This document shows positions 42,720-50,967 of a DNA stretch of 64,000 nt, piece after piece. A program made the translations under genes and the position numbers. Origin of the DNA: Kitasatospora sp. GAS204B. GTDB taxonomy: Bacteria > Actinomycetota > Actinomycetes > Streptomycetales > Streptomycetaceae. The stretch covers positions 310,001 to 374,000 of the forward strand of contig NZ_JARZAG010000002.1 in NCBI RefSeq assembly GCF_029892155.1, written 5' to 3'. The notes under the pieces were generated by a model. It was not told where the DNA came from and searched no databases. It was given only the letters and a program-made list of their open reading frames with translations. Position 1 is the first letter of the stretch. Every line of letters begins with the position of its first letter.

Positions 42720-44867
42720 TCACAGCCCCAGCGCGGACCTCAAGAAGTCGACCTGGAGCAGCAACAGGTTCTCCGCCACCTGCTCCTGCGGCGTCATGTG
42801 GGTGACGCCGGAGAGCGGCAGCACGGTGTGCGGACGCCCCGCGGCCAGCAGCGCGGAGGAGAGCCGCAGGGTGTGCGCGGCCACCACGTTGTCGTCCGCC
42901 AGGCCGTGCACGATCATCAGCGGCCGCTCCAGCTTGGGCGCGTCCGCGATCAGCGAGTTGGCCTGGTAGACCTCGGGCCGCTCGCTGGGGTGGCCCAGGT
43001 AGCGCTCGGTGTAGTGGGTGTCGTAGAGCTGCCAGTCGGTCACCGGGGCACCGGCCACCGCCGCGTGGAAGACGTCGGGACGGCGCAGCACCGCGAGCGC
43101 GGAGAGGTAGCCGCCGTAGGACCAGCCGCGGATCGCCACCCGGGCCAGGTCCAGCGGGAACTCCTCGGCCAGCGCGTGCAGCGCCTCGACCTGGTCGTCC
43201 AGGGTCACCCCGGCGAAGTCGAAGGCGATCGCCTTCTCCCAGGCGGGGCTGCGCCCCGGGGTGCCGCGGCCGTCGGCGACCACCACCGCGAAGCCCTGGT
43301 CGGCGAACCACTGCGAGGTGAGGAAGGCGTTGTGAGCCTGCGTCACCAGCGCGGCGCCCGGCCCGCCGTACGGGTCCATCAGGACCGGCAGCAGGCCGTC
43401 GCGCTCGCGGTCGTAGCCGGTCGGCAGCACCACCGCGGCCGGGATCCGGCGCTCGCCGGCGAGCCGGAACTGCGGTCGGGTGGTCAGCACCGGCGTCTCG
43501 GCGTGCGAGGCGATCACCGCGAGCCGCTCCGCCCCGCGCAGCACCTCGGCCCGGCGGCCCGGGCGGTCCAGGGCCGCGCTGGAGAGCACGGTGACCTCGC
43601 CCCCGCGCACCGCGTCCAGCGCCGCGCCACGGTGCAGCAGGCGCGGGCCCGAGCCGTCCAGCGGCACGGCGTAGAGGCCCTGCAGGCCGGGGGTCTGGTC
43701 CTCGGCACCCTCGCCGGCACTGGCCAGGCAGAGCACCTGCTCGGCCTCGACCGCCAGCACCGCGCGCAGGTGCAGGGTGTCGTCGGTGAGCTTGGCCTCG
43801 CCCGCGAAGAGCGCACGGTGGCCGGGCTCGTCGCTGATCCGCAGCAGCCGGCCGTCCGGCGTCCAGGCCGGCGCGCCGGTGAAGAGCTCCAGCCAGGCCG
43901 CGTCCCGCTCGGTGAGCAGCTCGCTGGTGGCGCCGGTGACCGGGTCGACCGTGAGCAGCAGCTGCGAGCGCTGGTCGCGGGCCTGCACCAGGAGCAGCGG
44001 CGGGCCGCCGGCCGACCAGTGCACCCGGCCGAGGTAGGGGTGGGCGGCCCGGTCCCAGACGACCTCGGTGCGCGAGCCGTCCAGGCCGAGCAGCCAGAGC
44101 GTGACCTCGGCGTTGGCGGTGCCGGCGGCCGGGTAGGCGACCTCGGCGGGCACCGCCTGCGGGTTGGCCGGGTCGGCGATCCACCAGCGCTGGACCGGCG
44201 TGTCGTCGGCCCGGGCGACCAGCAGCGCATCGCCGCCGGGCGACCACCAGTAGCCGCGGTCGCGGTTCATCTCCTCCTGGGCGATGAACTCGGCCTGGCC
44301 CCAGGTCACCCCGGCGGCCTCCGGCTCGGCCAGCGCACGGTCGCCGCTGCCGTCGGCCGCGATCAGGCGCAGCGCGCCGCCCGTGGTCGGGTAGGCGATC
44401 CAGCGGCCGTCGGGCGAGGGGCGCGGGTCGAGCAGCGGGCCGCCCGCGGGCAGCTCGCGGGCGCCGCCGCCGACCAGGTCCGCGACGAAGAGCCGTCCGG
44501 AGAGCGCGAAGGCGGCGAGCTCGGCCGCACTGTCCAGGGCGTAGCCGACGATGCCGGCCGAGCCCTCCCGGCTGCGCTCGCGGCGGGCCCGCTCGGCGGG
44601 CGAGAGGTCCTCGTCACCGCCGCCGAGCAGCGCGAGCGGGTCGGCGGCGACGGCCTCCGCGCCGGTGGCCGGGTCGAGGGTCCAGAGCAGGTTGGCCCGG
44701 GCGCCGCCGCCCGCCCTGGAGGTGTCCGAACGCAGGAAGACGACCCGGGCGCCGTCGGGGGCCACGGCGAAGGAACGGGGCTGGCCGACGGTGTAGCGCA
44801 GGGTCCGCGCGTACTGCCGGGGGAAGGTGTCCGCGGCGGTGGTAGCAGCGTGAACGTCATTGGTCAT
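42720..44867 (-). CDS. S9-family prolyl oligopeptidase / dipeptidyl peptidase IV-like enzyme
   Basis: 715 residues, ATG start, no signal peptide, so probably cytosolic. The N-terminal two thirds form a beta-propeller (DPPIV_N-like; e.g. PSPDGRWIAYPT, EFIAQEEMNRDRGYWWSPGGD with the Glu-Glu pair that binds the substrate amino-terminus). The C-terminal hydrolase domain has the Ser nucleophile in GWSYGGYLS, Asp in HGLADDNV and His in GVTHMTP. It cleaves X-Pro dipeptides or short peptides. It is monocistronic and divergent from the small membrane-protein gene. Confidence 0.92.
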   Translation of the reverse strand: MTNDVHAATTAADTFPRQYARTLRYTVGQPRSFAVAPDGARVVFLRSDTSRAGGGARANLLWTLDPATGAEAVAADPLALLGGGDEDLSPAERARRERSREGSAGIVGYALDSAAELAAFALSGRLFVADLVGGGARELPAGGPLLDPRPSPDGRWIAYPTTGGALRLIAADGSGDRALAEPEAAGVTWGQAEFIAQEEMNRDRGYWWSPGGDALLVARADDTPVQRWWIADPANPQAVPAEVAYPAAGTANAEVTLWLLGLDGSRTEVVWDRAAHPYLGRVHWSAGGPPLLLVQARDQRSQLLLTVDPVTGATSELLTERDAAWLELFTGAPAWTPDGRLLRISDEPGHRALFAGEAKLTDDTLHLRAVLAVEAEQVLCLASAGEGAEDQTPGLQGLYAVPLDGSGPRLLHRGAALDAVRGGEVTVLSSAALDRPGRRAEVLRGAERLAVIASHAETPVLTTRPQFRLAGERRIPAAVVLPTGYDRERDGLLPVLMDPYGGPGAALVTQAHNAFLTSQWFADQGFAVVVADGRGTPGRSPAWEKAIAFDFAGVTLDDQVEALHALAEEFPLDLARVAIRGWSYGGYLSALAVLRRPDVFHAAVAGAPVTDWQLYDTHYTERYLGHPSERPEVYQANSLIADAPKLERPLMIVHGLADDNVVAAHTLRLSSALLAAGRPHTVLPLSGVTHMTPQEQVAENLLLLQVDFLRSALGL

Positions 44868-45053
44868 GGCCGCACCCTACGGCGTCCGCCCCCCGATGAT
44901 CACTCGTTCGGCGCAGCCCCGGGAAGTCCCCCGGTCAGCCCCGCACACCCCCTCCGACCGGGCCTTGCGCCCCCTGGACGCCCCCGCGATCCGGACACCC
45001 CGGACTCACGGACAGTAATGCCGAGCTCACTGATCGGGTATTCCTAGTGGAGT

Positions 45054-45078
45054 GATCCGGATGGTCGATGTCCGGATC
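45054..45078. promoter_or_regulatory. Inverted repeat in the divergent region upstream of a small membrane-protein gene
   Basis: GATCCGGA (45054-45061) and its complement TCCGGATC (45071-45078) are separated by nine bases. It is positioned about 70 bases before ATG 45149 and next to GGGTATTCCT, which could be a -10 zone. It may be an operator; the binder is unknown. Confidence 0.35.
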
Positions 45079-45148
45079 GCCACTGTCCCGCACAGTCCGA
45101 GCCGCCGCCCGCCCAGGGCGGCACACCCGGGAAGGGGTGTGAGCCGTC

Positions 45149-45343
45149 ATGGCTCTGTCCATCTCCGCGGCCATGCTGATGCTGGTCATCGTGGTGGTGT
45201 TGGTCCGCCGCTCCAGCCTCAAGCTGGGCCACGCGATCGTCTGCGCGCTGCTGGGGTTCTACCTCGCCTCCAGCTCGATCGCCCCCTCGATCCAGCAGGT
45301 GACCAGCAACCTGGCGGGAATGCTCAATGACCTGAAGCTCTGA
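45149..45343 (+). CDS. Small two-helix membrane protein
   Basis: 64 residues, ATG start. Hydrophobic segments at about 3-19 and 27-47 ([20 protein letters not shown]) are linked by a basic loop (RRSSLKLGH). The C-terminus is short and polar. I recognise no family, but similar small proteins occur in streptomycetes. It lies 44 bases upstream of mshB on the same strand and may be co-transcribed with it. Confidence 0.7.
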   Translation: MALSISAAMLMLVIVVVLVRRSSLKLGHAIVCALLGFYLASSSIAPSIQQVTSNLAGMLNDLKL

Positions 45344-45387
45344 CGGCGGCGCCGGGCCACCCGGCAGCGGTGGTTAGGCTGCTCCCC

Positions 45388-46287
45388 ATGACCGCCGCTG
45401 CCGCTCGCCGCCTGCTGCTGGTGCACGCCCACCCCGACGACGAGTCGATCGGCAACGGCGCCACCATGGCCCGCTACGCCACCGAGGGCGCCCAGGTGAC
45501 CCTGGTGACGTGCACCCTCGGCGAGGGCGGCGAGGTGATCCCGCCCGGGCTCGCCCACCTGACGGCGGACCGGCAGGACACCCTGGGCGCGCATCGGATC
45601 GGCGAGCTGACCGCCGCGCTGCGGGAGGTCGGCGTGTCCGACCTCCGCTTCCTGGGCGGACCCGGCCGGTACCGGGACTCCGGCATGATGGGCGAGCCCG
45701 ACAACGAGCGCCCGGGCTGCTTCTGGCAGGCCGAGCTGGACGAGGCGGCCGGCCACCTGGTCGCCGTGATCCGCGAGGTGCGCCCGCAGGTGCTGGTCAC
45801 CTACGACGAGCGCGGCGGCTACGGGCACCCGGACCACATCCAGGCGCACCGGGTGGCGACCCGCGCCGCCGAACTCGCCGCCGACCCCGCCTTCCGTCCC
45901 GAGCTCGGCGCGGCCTGGCGGATCGTCAGGACCTTCTGGAACCGGATGCCCCGCTCGGTGCTGCTGCCCGGGCTGCGGGCGGCCGCCGAGCGCTTCCCGC
46001 TGGCCGCCGATCCCGACGAGGTGCCGGGCGTGGTCGGCGACGAGCTGGTCGACGCGGCGCTGGACGGCGCGGCGTACGGCGACCGCAAGGCCGCCGCGAT
46101 GCGCGCGCACGTCACCCAGATCACCGTGGACGGCGGCTTCTTCGCGCTCAGCAACGACCGCTGGCAGCCCTTGGTGGTCGACGAGTACTACCAGCTGGCC
46201 CAGGGCGAGGCCGGCCCCGACCGACCGCTGACCGACCTGTTCGCCGGGCTGCCCGGCACCGAGGAAGCCGGAGCCGAGACCCGATGA
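45388..46287 (+). CDS. mshB: GlcNAc-Ins deacetylase MshB (mycothiol synthesis)
   Basis: 299 residues from ATG 45388 ([20 protein letters not shown]); the frame extends six codons upstream without a site. PIG-L/LmbE-fold zinc hydrolase: ligands H15 and D18 in AHPDDES and a His in [10 protein letters not shown]. It deacetylates 1-O-(2-acetamido-deoxyglucosyl)-myo-inositol, the second dedicated step to mycothiol, the major actinobacterial thiol. It overlaps the next gene by four bases (ATGA), so the two are coupled. Confidence 0.92.
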   Translation: MTAAAARRLLLVHAHPDDESIGNGATMARYATEGAQVTLVTCTLGEGGEVIPPGLAHLTADRQDTLGAHRIGELTAALREVGVSDLRFLGGPGRYRDSGMMGEPDNERPGCFWQAELDEAAGHLVAVIREVRPQVLVTYDERGGYGHPDHIQAHRVATRAAELAADPAFRPELGAAWRIVRTFWNRMPRSVLLPGLRAAAERFPLAADPDEVPGVVGDELVDAALDGAAYGDRKAAAMRAHVTQITVDGGFFALSNDRWQPLVVDEYYQLAQGEAGPDRPLTDLFAGLPGTEEAGAETR

Positions 46288-46715
46288 ACAACCCGCTGCA
46301 CACGCTGCTCGGCACCCGCGCGCAGCGGCTGGCCGAGCCGCTGCCCCCCAAGCGGGTCCGCATCCTGTGCTACGCGGTGCTGCTGGTGCTCGGCGCGCTG
46401 GTCTCGCTCTGCGGTTGTTTTGTGCAGGCTCTGTGGAGTCCGCTCGGCCTGCTGCTCGCCCTGGCGGCCAACGGCGCCGTCTGTTACGCGGGCCTGCGGC
46501 TGACCGGCACCAAGCTCGGTTCGGGCGTCCCGTTGGTCGGCTGGTTCCTGGTCGTGCTGGTGATGCTGCCACCGCGCCCGGAGGGCGACATCGTGCTCGC
46601 CGCCTACGCGGACGCCTACGCGTTCGTGCTGCTCGGCTGGGTGCCGGGGCTCGTCTGCGCGCTGTTGCCGACCCGCGCGCCGTTCTCCTTCGGCATCCCG
46701 CGCCAGCGCGACTGA
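46284..46715 (+). CDS. DUF6113 membrane protein
   Basis: 143 residues, ATG start within the mshB stop (ATGA). Four hydrophobic helices span about 27-130. The sequence matches the small DUF6113 family, found next to mshB in streptomycetes. There is no catalytic motif. Coupling to mshB suggests a link to mycothiol metabolism or simple operon inheritance; the function is unknown. Confidence 0.82.
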   Translation: MNNPLHTLLGTRAQRLAEPLPPKRVRILCYAVLLVLGALVSLCGCFVQALWSPLGLLLALAANGAVCYAGLRLTGTKLGSGVPLVGWFLVVLVMLPPRPEGDIVLAAYADAYAFVLLGWVPGLVCALLPTRAPFSFGIPRQRD

Positions 46716-46770
46716 GGGACCGTGGGCCGACGGGCAGTCAGCGTGCGGGGCCCGTAGGCTCGGCGTTGCC

Positions 46771-46814
46771 GAACCGGACGTTTCGGGTTCTGGAACCGGA
46801 CGTATCGGGTTCTA
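46771..46814. repeat. Two 22-bp tandem repeats with internal dyad symmetry (operator-like)
   Basis: Unit 1 (46771-46792, starting GAACCGGACGTTTCGGGTTC) and unit 2 (46793-46814, starting GAACCGGACGTATCGGGTTC) match at 20 of 22 positions and lie directly head to tail. Each is flanked by GAACC and GGTTC, an inverted repeat. They sit about 95 bp upstream of the peptidoglycan-binding-domain gene. Confidence 0.8.
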
Positions 46815-46908
46815 AGGGAAGCAGTTCGCCACCCTGGCGTTCCCAGTATGGTGGTGCCGCAGCAACGTCGGACGAGCCGTCCGGCCGCGAACCCGGAGCA
46901 GAGCAGCA

Positions 46909-49254
46909 TTGAGCAGCCGCGAATCTGACAGCGCCTACCCGTCCTCTCGGCGGGGGGCGACCCCCGGCCACAGGACCGGCGAGGGGGCCGACGCCTATCC
47001 GTCGGGCACCCCGCCGTACGGCATCCCGGGGCTGGGCAACGGCTTCGACCCGTTCGCCGCCGATCCCGCCGCGCGGGTGCAGCAGCCGGGCGCGCCGGGT
47101 ACCGGGAGCACCGGGGCCGGCGACGACGAGGTCCCCAAGACCGAGACCACGCTGACCACCCGCATCTCGATCAACATCCCCGGCTCCCGGCCGATCCCGC
47201 CGGTGGTGGTGCGCAGCACCGTCAAGCCCGAGGAGCAGGGCGGCGAGCCGCCGGCGGTCGGTGGTCCGCGGCACCGCGCGGCGCCGCCCGCCTCGCCCGT
47301 GCTCGGGGTGATGGAGGCCGGCGGGCACAGCGCCACGCCCCCGGACCTGCCGGCCGAGTGGCGCACGCCGCAGGGCGCGCCGGAGAGCTCGGAGGCGGAG
47401 TCGACCGGCGAGTGGTTCCGGCCGCGGCAGAAGTCCCGGCCCGAGTCGGTGGGTTCGGCCGTACCGCGCACCGGCGTGCCGAGCAGCGGCCCCACGTCCG
47501 CCGCACCGCCGGGCGCCCAGGGCGCCCCCGCCGGATCGGTCTACCAGCAGTCCGCACCGCCGGCCGCGCCGGTGTTCTCGGCGGAGAGCACCCTGCAGAC
47601 CCCGCTGCCCCACCCGACCGCCGCGCCGGCTTCGCCGTTCGCCCCGCCCGGTCAGGCGGGATACCCGGCCGACCCGTACGCGGCGGGCGGCGACCCGTAC
47701 GCCGGCCACTACCAGGGCGGCTACCAGGGTGGCGGCGCGTACCCGGTCAGCGCCCCGTACGCCAACGCCGGCCCGTACGCCGGCGACCCGTACCAGGGCG
47801 CCCCCGAGGCCCCGTACACCCCCGACCACGCGCAGCCGCTGCCCGCCGCGGACCACGGCGCCACCGCCGACCCGTTCGGCACCACCGCCAACCCCCGCCC
47901 CACCGGCACCCCGGGCGCACCCGGCAGATTCGCCAAGCCGCAGCCGCCGGTCAACCCGCCGGGCTCGTTCGGCCGCAGCCCGCACGGCGAGGAGCCCGAG
48001 GACACCCAGATCGGCGGCTTCGACCCGATCTCCGGCGAGCTGCCGGCGGAGGCCATACCTGGGCTGCCGGTGGCCGGCCGGTACGGCACCGCGCCCGGCG
48101 ACGCGTGGGGCGGCACCGCCGGCGCGCCGAACGCCGCGTACCCGGCCGGACCCCCGCCCGCCCCCGGCACGCTCAACCCGTCCGCCGCCGAGCCGGCCGG
48201 CGCCCCGTTCGGAGCCCCGGCGCCGGCCGCCGCCCCCGAGAGCGAGCCGGCCCCTGCCGCGCCGAAGCCGCCGGCACCCGCCGCCGCCAAGCCGAAGCCG
48301 CGCCCGAAGGCGCAGAAACTGCTGGCCACCGGGCTCGGCGGGGTGCTCTTCCTGGGTGCCGCCGCGTACGGCACCGGTCTGATGCTCAACCAGGCCGACG
48401 TCCCGCGCGGCACCACCGTGCTCGGCACCGGCATCGGCGGGGACAGCCGCGACCAGGCGGTCCACCAACTCGACGGCACCGTCGGCAAGATCGGCGCACA
48501 GCCGATCCAGCTGAAGATCGGCGACCAGACGCTGCCGCTGGACCCGACCACCGCCGGCCTGAGCTTCGACACCACCGCCACCGTCGACGGGCTGACCAAG
48601 CACAGCTACAACCCCCAGACGGTGATCGGCTCGCTGGCCGGCGGCTCCAAGGCCGTACCGCCGGTGGTGAACATCGACCGGGCCAAGCTCAAGTCCGCAC
48701 TGGACAGCCTGGCCGCGTCCACCGCGCAGGGGCTCAAGGAGGGGTACGTCCAGTTCAGCGACAGCGGAGACCCCACGGTGGTGCCCGGGCAGGCCGGCCA
48801 GGCGGTGAACGGCGACGCGGCCGTCAACCAGGTGGTGCAGAGCTACCAGGACCGGGCCAACGGCAAGACGGACGCCCCGATCACGCTGGCCGTGACGGCC
48901 GCCCAGCCCAAGGTCTCCACCACGGCCCTGCAGCAGGCCGCCGACGGGCTGGGCAAGGCGATCATCAGCGGCAATGTCACGGTGCAGTCTCCCACCGGTA
49001 GCCGCCGGTTCGTCTTCACCAAGGCGATCGCGGCCAAGGCGCTGACACTGGCCCCGGACGCCAGCGGGAACATCGGCCCCAAGTGGGATCTGGACCAGTT
49101 GGGCGCCGCCGTCGGCAGCACCTTCGACAAGGTCAAGTTCCGGAAGTCCGACGGTACTTTGGCGACCATCACGACCCAGGACGTGGCCGATGGGATCGCC
49201 TCCGTCTACGACAAGAACAGCGTCGCGGAGCGCACTTTCAAGTTCCATATGTGA
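46909..49254 (+). CDS. Membrane-anchored protein with peptidoglycan-binding (PG_binding_4) domains
   Basis: 781 residues from TTG 46909, after a GGAGCAGAG site. The first 460 residues are disordered: Pro/Gly/Ala-rich with many PYA, GGYQGG and DPYAG motifs. One membrane helix follows (about 468-492). The extracellular part (about 495-780) has two putative peptidoglycan-binding domains, the first with IKLGDQTLPLDPTTAGLSFD-like sequence and the second with DVADGIASVYDKNS at its end. No transpeptidase or VanW catalytic domain follows. It is a likely cell-wall tether or sensor. The tandem repeat upstream suggests dedicated regulation. Confidence 0.83.
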   Translation: MSSRESDSAYPSSRRGATPGHRTGEGADAYPSGTPPYGIPGLGNGFDPFAADPAARVQQPGAPGTGSTGAGDDEVPKTETTLTTRISINIPGSRPIPPVVVRSTVKPEEQGGEPPAVGGPRHRAAPPASPVLGVMEAGGHSATPPDLPAEWRTPQGAPESSEAESTGEWFRPRQKSRPESVGSAVPRTGVPSSGPTSAAPPGAQGAPAGSVYQQSAPPAAPVFSAESTLQTPLPHPTAAPASPFAPPGQAGYPADPYAAGGDPYAGHYQGGYQGGGAYPVSAPYANAGPYAGDPYQGAPEAPYTPDHAQPLPAADHGATADPFGTTANPRPTGTPGAPGRFAKPQPPVNPPGSFGRSPHGEEPEDTQIGGFDPISGELPAEAIPGLPVAGRYGTAPGDAWGGTAGAPNAAYPAGPPPAPGTLNPSAAEPAGAPFGAPAPAAAPESEPAPAAPKPPAPAAAKPKPRPKAQKLLATGLGGVLFLGAAAYGTGLMLNQADVPRGTTVLGTGIGGDSRDQAVHQLDGTVGKIGAQPIQLKIGDQTLPLDPTTAGLSFDTTATVDGLTKHSYNPQTVIGSLAGGSKAVPPVVNIDRAKLKSALDSLAASTAQGLKEGYVQFSDSGDPTVVPGQAGQAVNGDAAVNQVVQSYQDRANGKTDAPITLAVTAAQPKVSTTALQQAADGLGKAIISGNVTVQSPTGSRRFVFTKAIAAKALTLAPDASGNIGPKWDLDQLGAAVGSTFDKVKFRKSDGTLATITTQDVADGIASVYDKNSVAERTFKFHM

Positions 49255-49808
49255 GCATGTCAAAAATGCCTCGAATGGAGCCCCGGAACGTTCTCGTTCC
49301 GGGGCTCCACCGCGTTTACCGGCGACATCTCGCCAGTGGCGTGTAACCGACACCGGGGATGGGCAGCAAACCACCCGATGGATTCCGGGAAGGGCGCTCA
49401 AAGGGTGACGAATAGTCGCCAGCGGCGGCTTCCCGCCAAATCCGTCCGATTATCGAACGCTGAAAACCGGCGGGTAATCCACTCAATCTGCCTAAAACGG
49501 ACAGCCTTATCTATGCGCGTCAACCTCCTAAAGGTAGGGGTCGTGCGTCCAGATACCGGTGTTGCTAAGTGCTCGTTACGAACTTATGAACGAGCTTTGT
49601 CAGCATATGTCCGATTTAGCAGGTCTCACCAGGGGGTTGTCAAGTGGTTGAAAGCTACAACCTGGTGGACATTCCAGAACGAAGCCAAAACTGCCTGTCC
49701 AGCTACAGAGAAACTCTTGACGTTCGATAAACGAGTTGCGAGAGTCCGTTCGACCAACTTCTTCCACGTTGCTGCTGCACAGACCACACCGGCGGGAGCT
49801 TTCGCACC
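49255..49808 (+). promoter_or_regulatory. 554-bp AT-rich regulatory region upstream of the bldK-like operon
   Basis: After the terminator at 49277-49310, the stretch to 49808 is clearly less GC-rich than the rest of the window. It contains four 9-of-10 matches to the AdpA consensus TGGCSNGWWY (49326-49335 minus, 49337-49346 plus, 49412-49421 minus, 49429-49438 minus). It also has a dyad GCTCGTT...AACGAGC (49571-49577 and 49589-49595). An open frame at 49336-49812 has no coding character. Confidence 0.5.
49277..49310 (+). terminator. Terminator of the peptidoglycan-binding-domain gene
   Basis: A 15-bp perfect stem (TGGAGCCCCGGAACG and complement) with a TTCT loop, 22 bases after the stop. Confidence 0.88.
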
Positions 49809-50834
49809 ATGACGACGCCAACTGAGGACACGACAGAGACCGATCCGGTCCTCGTCGCGTCCGCTACAGGGGACGGCGGCGACAAGCCGGCTGCGCTCCT
49901 GGGGCGCACCCCGCGCCAGATTGCCTGGAGCCGCTTCAAGCGCAACCGCACTGGTGTGGTCTGCGCCTTCATCGTGATCGCGTTCATCCTGATCGCGATC
50001 CTCGCGCCGGTCATCGCCGGCCTCGAAGGTCAGTCGCCCTACATCCCGTACGGCCTCCGGGACCCCAACCTGCTGGACGACTTCGGCGTGCCGATCGGCG
50101 CCAACGGCGGGATGAACGCGACCCACTGGTTCGGCATCACGCCGACCTCCGGGTTCGACATCTTCTCCAAGCTGGTCTACGGGATCCGCACCTCGCTGGG
50201 CATCGGCCTGCTGATCACGATCGTCTCCAGCATCCTCGGCATCGTCATCGGCGTGGCCCAGGGCTACCTCGGCGGGCGCTTCGACTACCTGGTCGGCCGC
50301 TTCAGCGACCTGCTGCTCGGCCTGCCGAGCCAGCTGTTCTACATCGCCTTCACCCCGGTCGTGCTGAACATGTTCGTGCCGGCCGACCGTGCCACCCCCG
50401 TCCACATCCGGGTGATGGCGATCGTCATCGTGCAGGCCTTCCTCGGCTGGATGGCCACCTCGCGTCTGCTGCGCGGCATGTCGCTGAGCCTGCGGGAGCG
50501 CGAGTACATCGAGGCGGCCAAGATCGCCGGCGCCTCCTCCTGGCGCATCATCACCAAGGAGCTCATGCCGAACCTGGCGACCACGATGCTGGTGCAGGTC
50601 ACCCTGCTGCTGCCGGCGATGGTCGCCGCCGAGGCCGGCCTCTCCTTCCTCGGCGTCGGCATGGTGGAGCCCACCCCCGACTGGGGCCTGATGTTCCAGG
50701 ACGCGGTGCACAACTACCAGAACGACCTGACCTACCTGCTCTTCCCCGGTCTGTCGCTGACGATCTTCACCGTCGCCTTCAGCCTCTTCGGGGACGCCGT
50801 CCGGGACGCACTCGACCCGAAGACGATCCGCTAA
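49809..50834 (+). CDS. bldKA: Oligopeptide ABC transporter permease (BldKA-like, DppC/OppC type)
   Basis: 341 residues, ATG start. Cytosolic N-terminus, then an OppC_N segment (SRFKRNRTGVVCAFIVIAFI) and five further membrane helices. The EAA loop (REREYIEAAKIAGASSWRIITKELMPN) that contacts the ATPase is present. It is the first gene of a permease-lipoprotein-permease-ATPase-ATPase operon, the order of bldKABCDE. In S. coelicolor bldK is needed for aerial growth and imports an oligopeptide signal. The symbol rests on operon order and family, not on a direct comparison. Confidence 0.88.
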   Translation: MTTPTEDTTETDPVLVASATGDGGDKPAALLGRTPRQIAWSRFKRNRTGVVCAFIVIAFILIAILAPVIAGLEGQSPYIPYGLRDPNLLDDFGVPIGANGGMNATHWFGITPTSGFDIFSKLVYGIRTSLGIGLLITIVSSILGIVIGVAQGYLGGRFDYLVGRFSDLLLGLPSQLFYIAFTPVVLNMFVPADRATPVHIRVMAIVIVQAFLGWMATSRLLRGMSLSLREREYIEAAKIAGASSWRIITKELMPNLATTMLVQVTLLLPAMVAAEAGLSFLGVGMVEPTPDWGLMFQDAVHNYQNDLTYLLFPGLSLTIFTVAFSLFGDAVRDALDPKTIR

Positions 50835-50967
50835 GCCGCTCCACCCGCAGTGCCGCTCCACATCACCCCCGCAGGACCCCTGTAACCCAGTCCGGCCACC
50901 CCGGGGCAGTACCGCCCCGCCGGTCCGCGCTGGCCAGACCCGACATGACCAGTGACAGGTAGGAACA

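Noticed and set aside
46792..46816. ECF (SigE-type) promoter reading of the second 22-bp repeat unit
   Set aside because: GGAACC and TCTAA are present but too close together for a normal -35/-10 spacing, so I list the element as a repeat/operator instead.
46738..49401. 887-codon minus-strand frame opposite the peptidoglycan-binding gene
   Set aside because: Antisense shadow made of Gly/Arg repeats; the plus-strand gene has a start site, membrane helix and domain.
49336..49812. 158-codon open frame upstream of the bldK-like operon
   Set aside because: No ribosome binding site, no recognisable domain and atypical composition; it covers the AT-rich regulatory region and runs into the next start codon.
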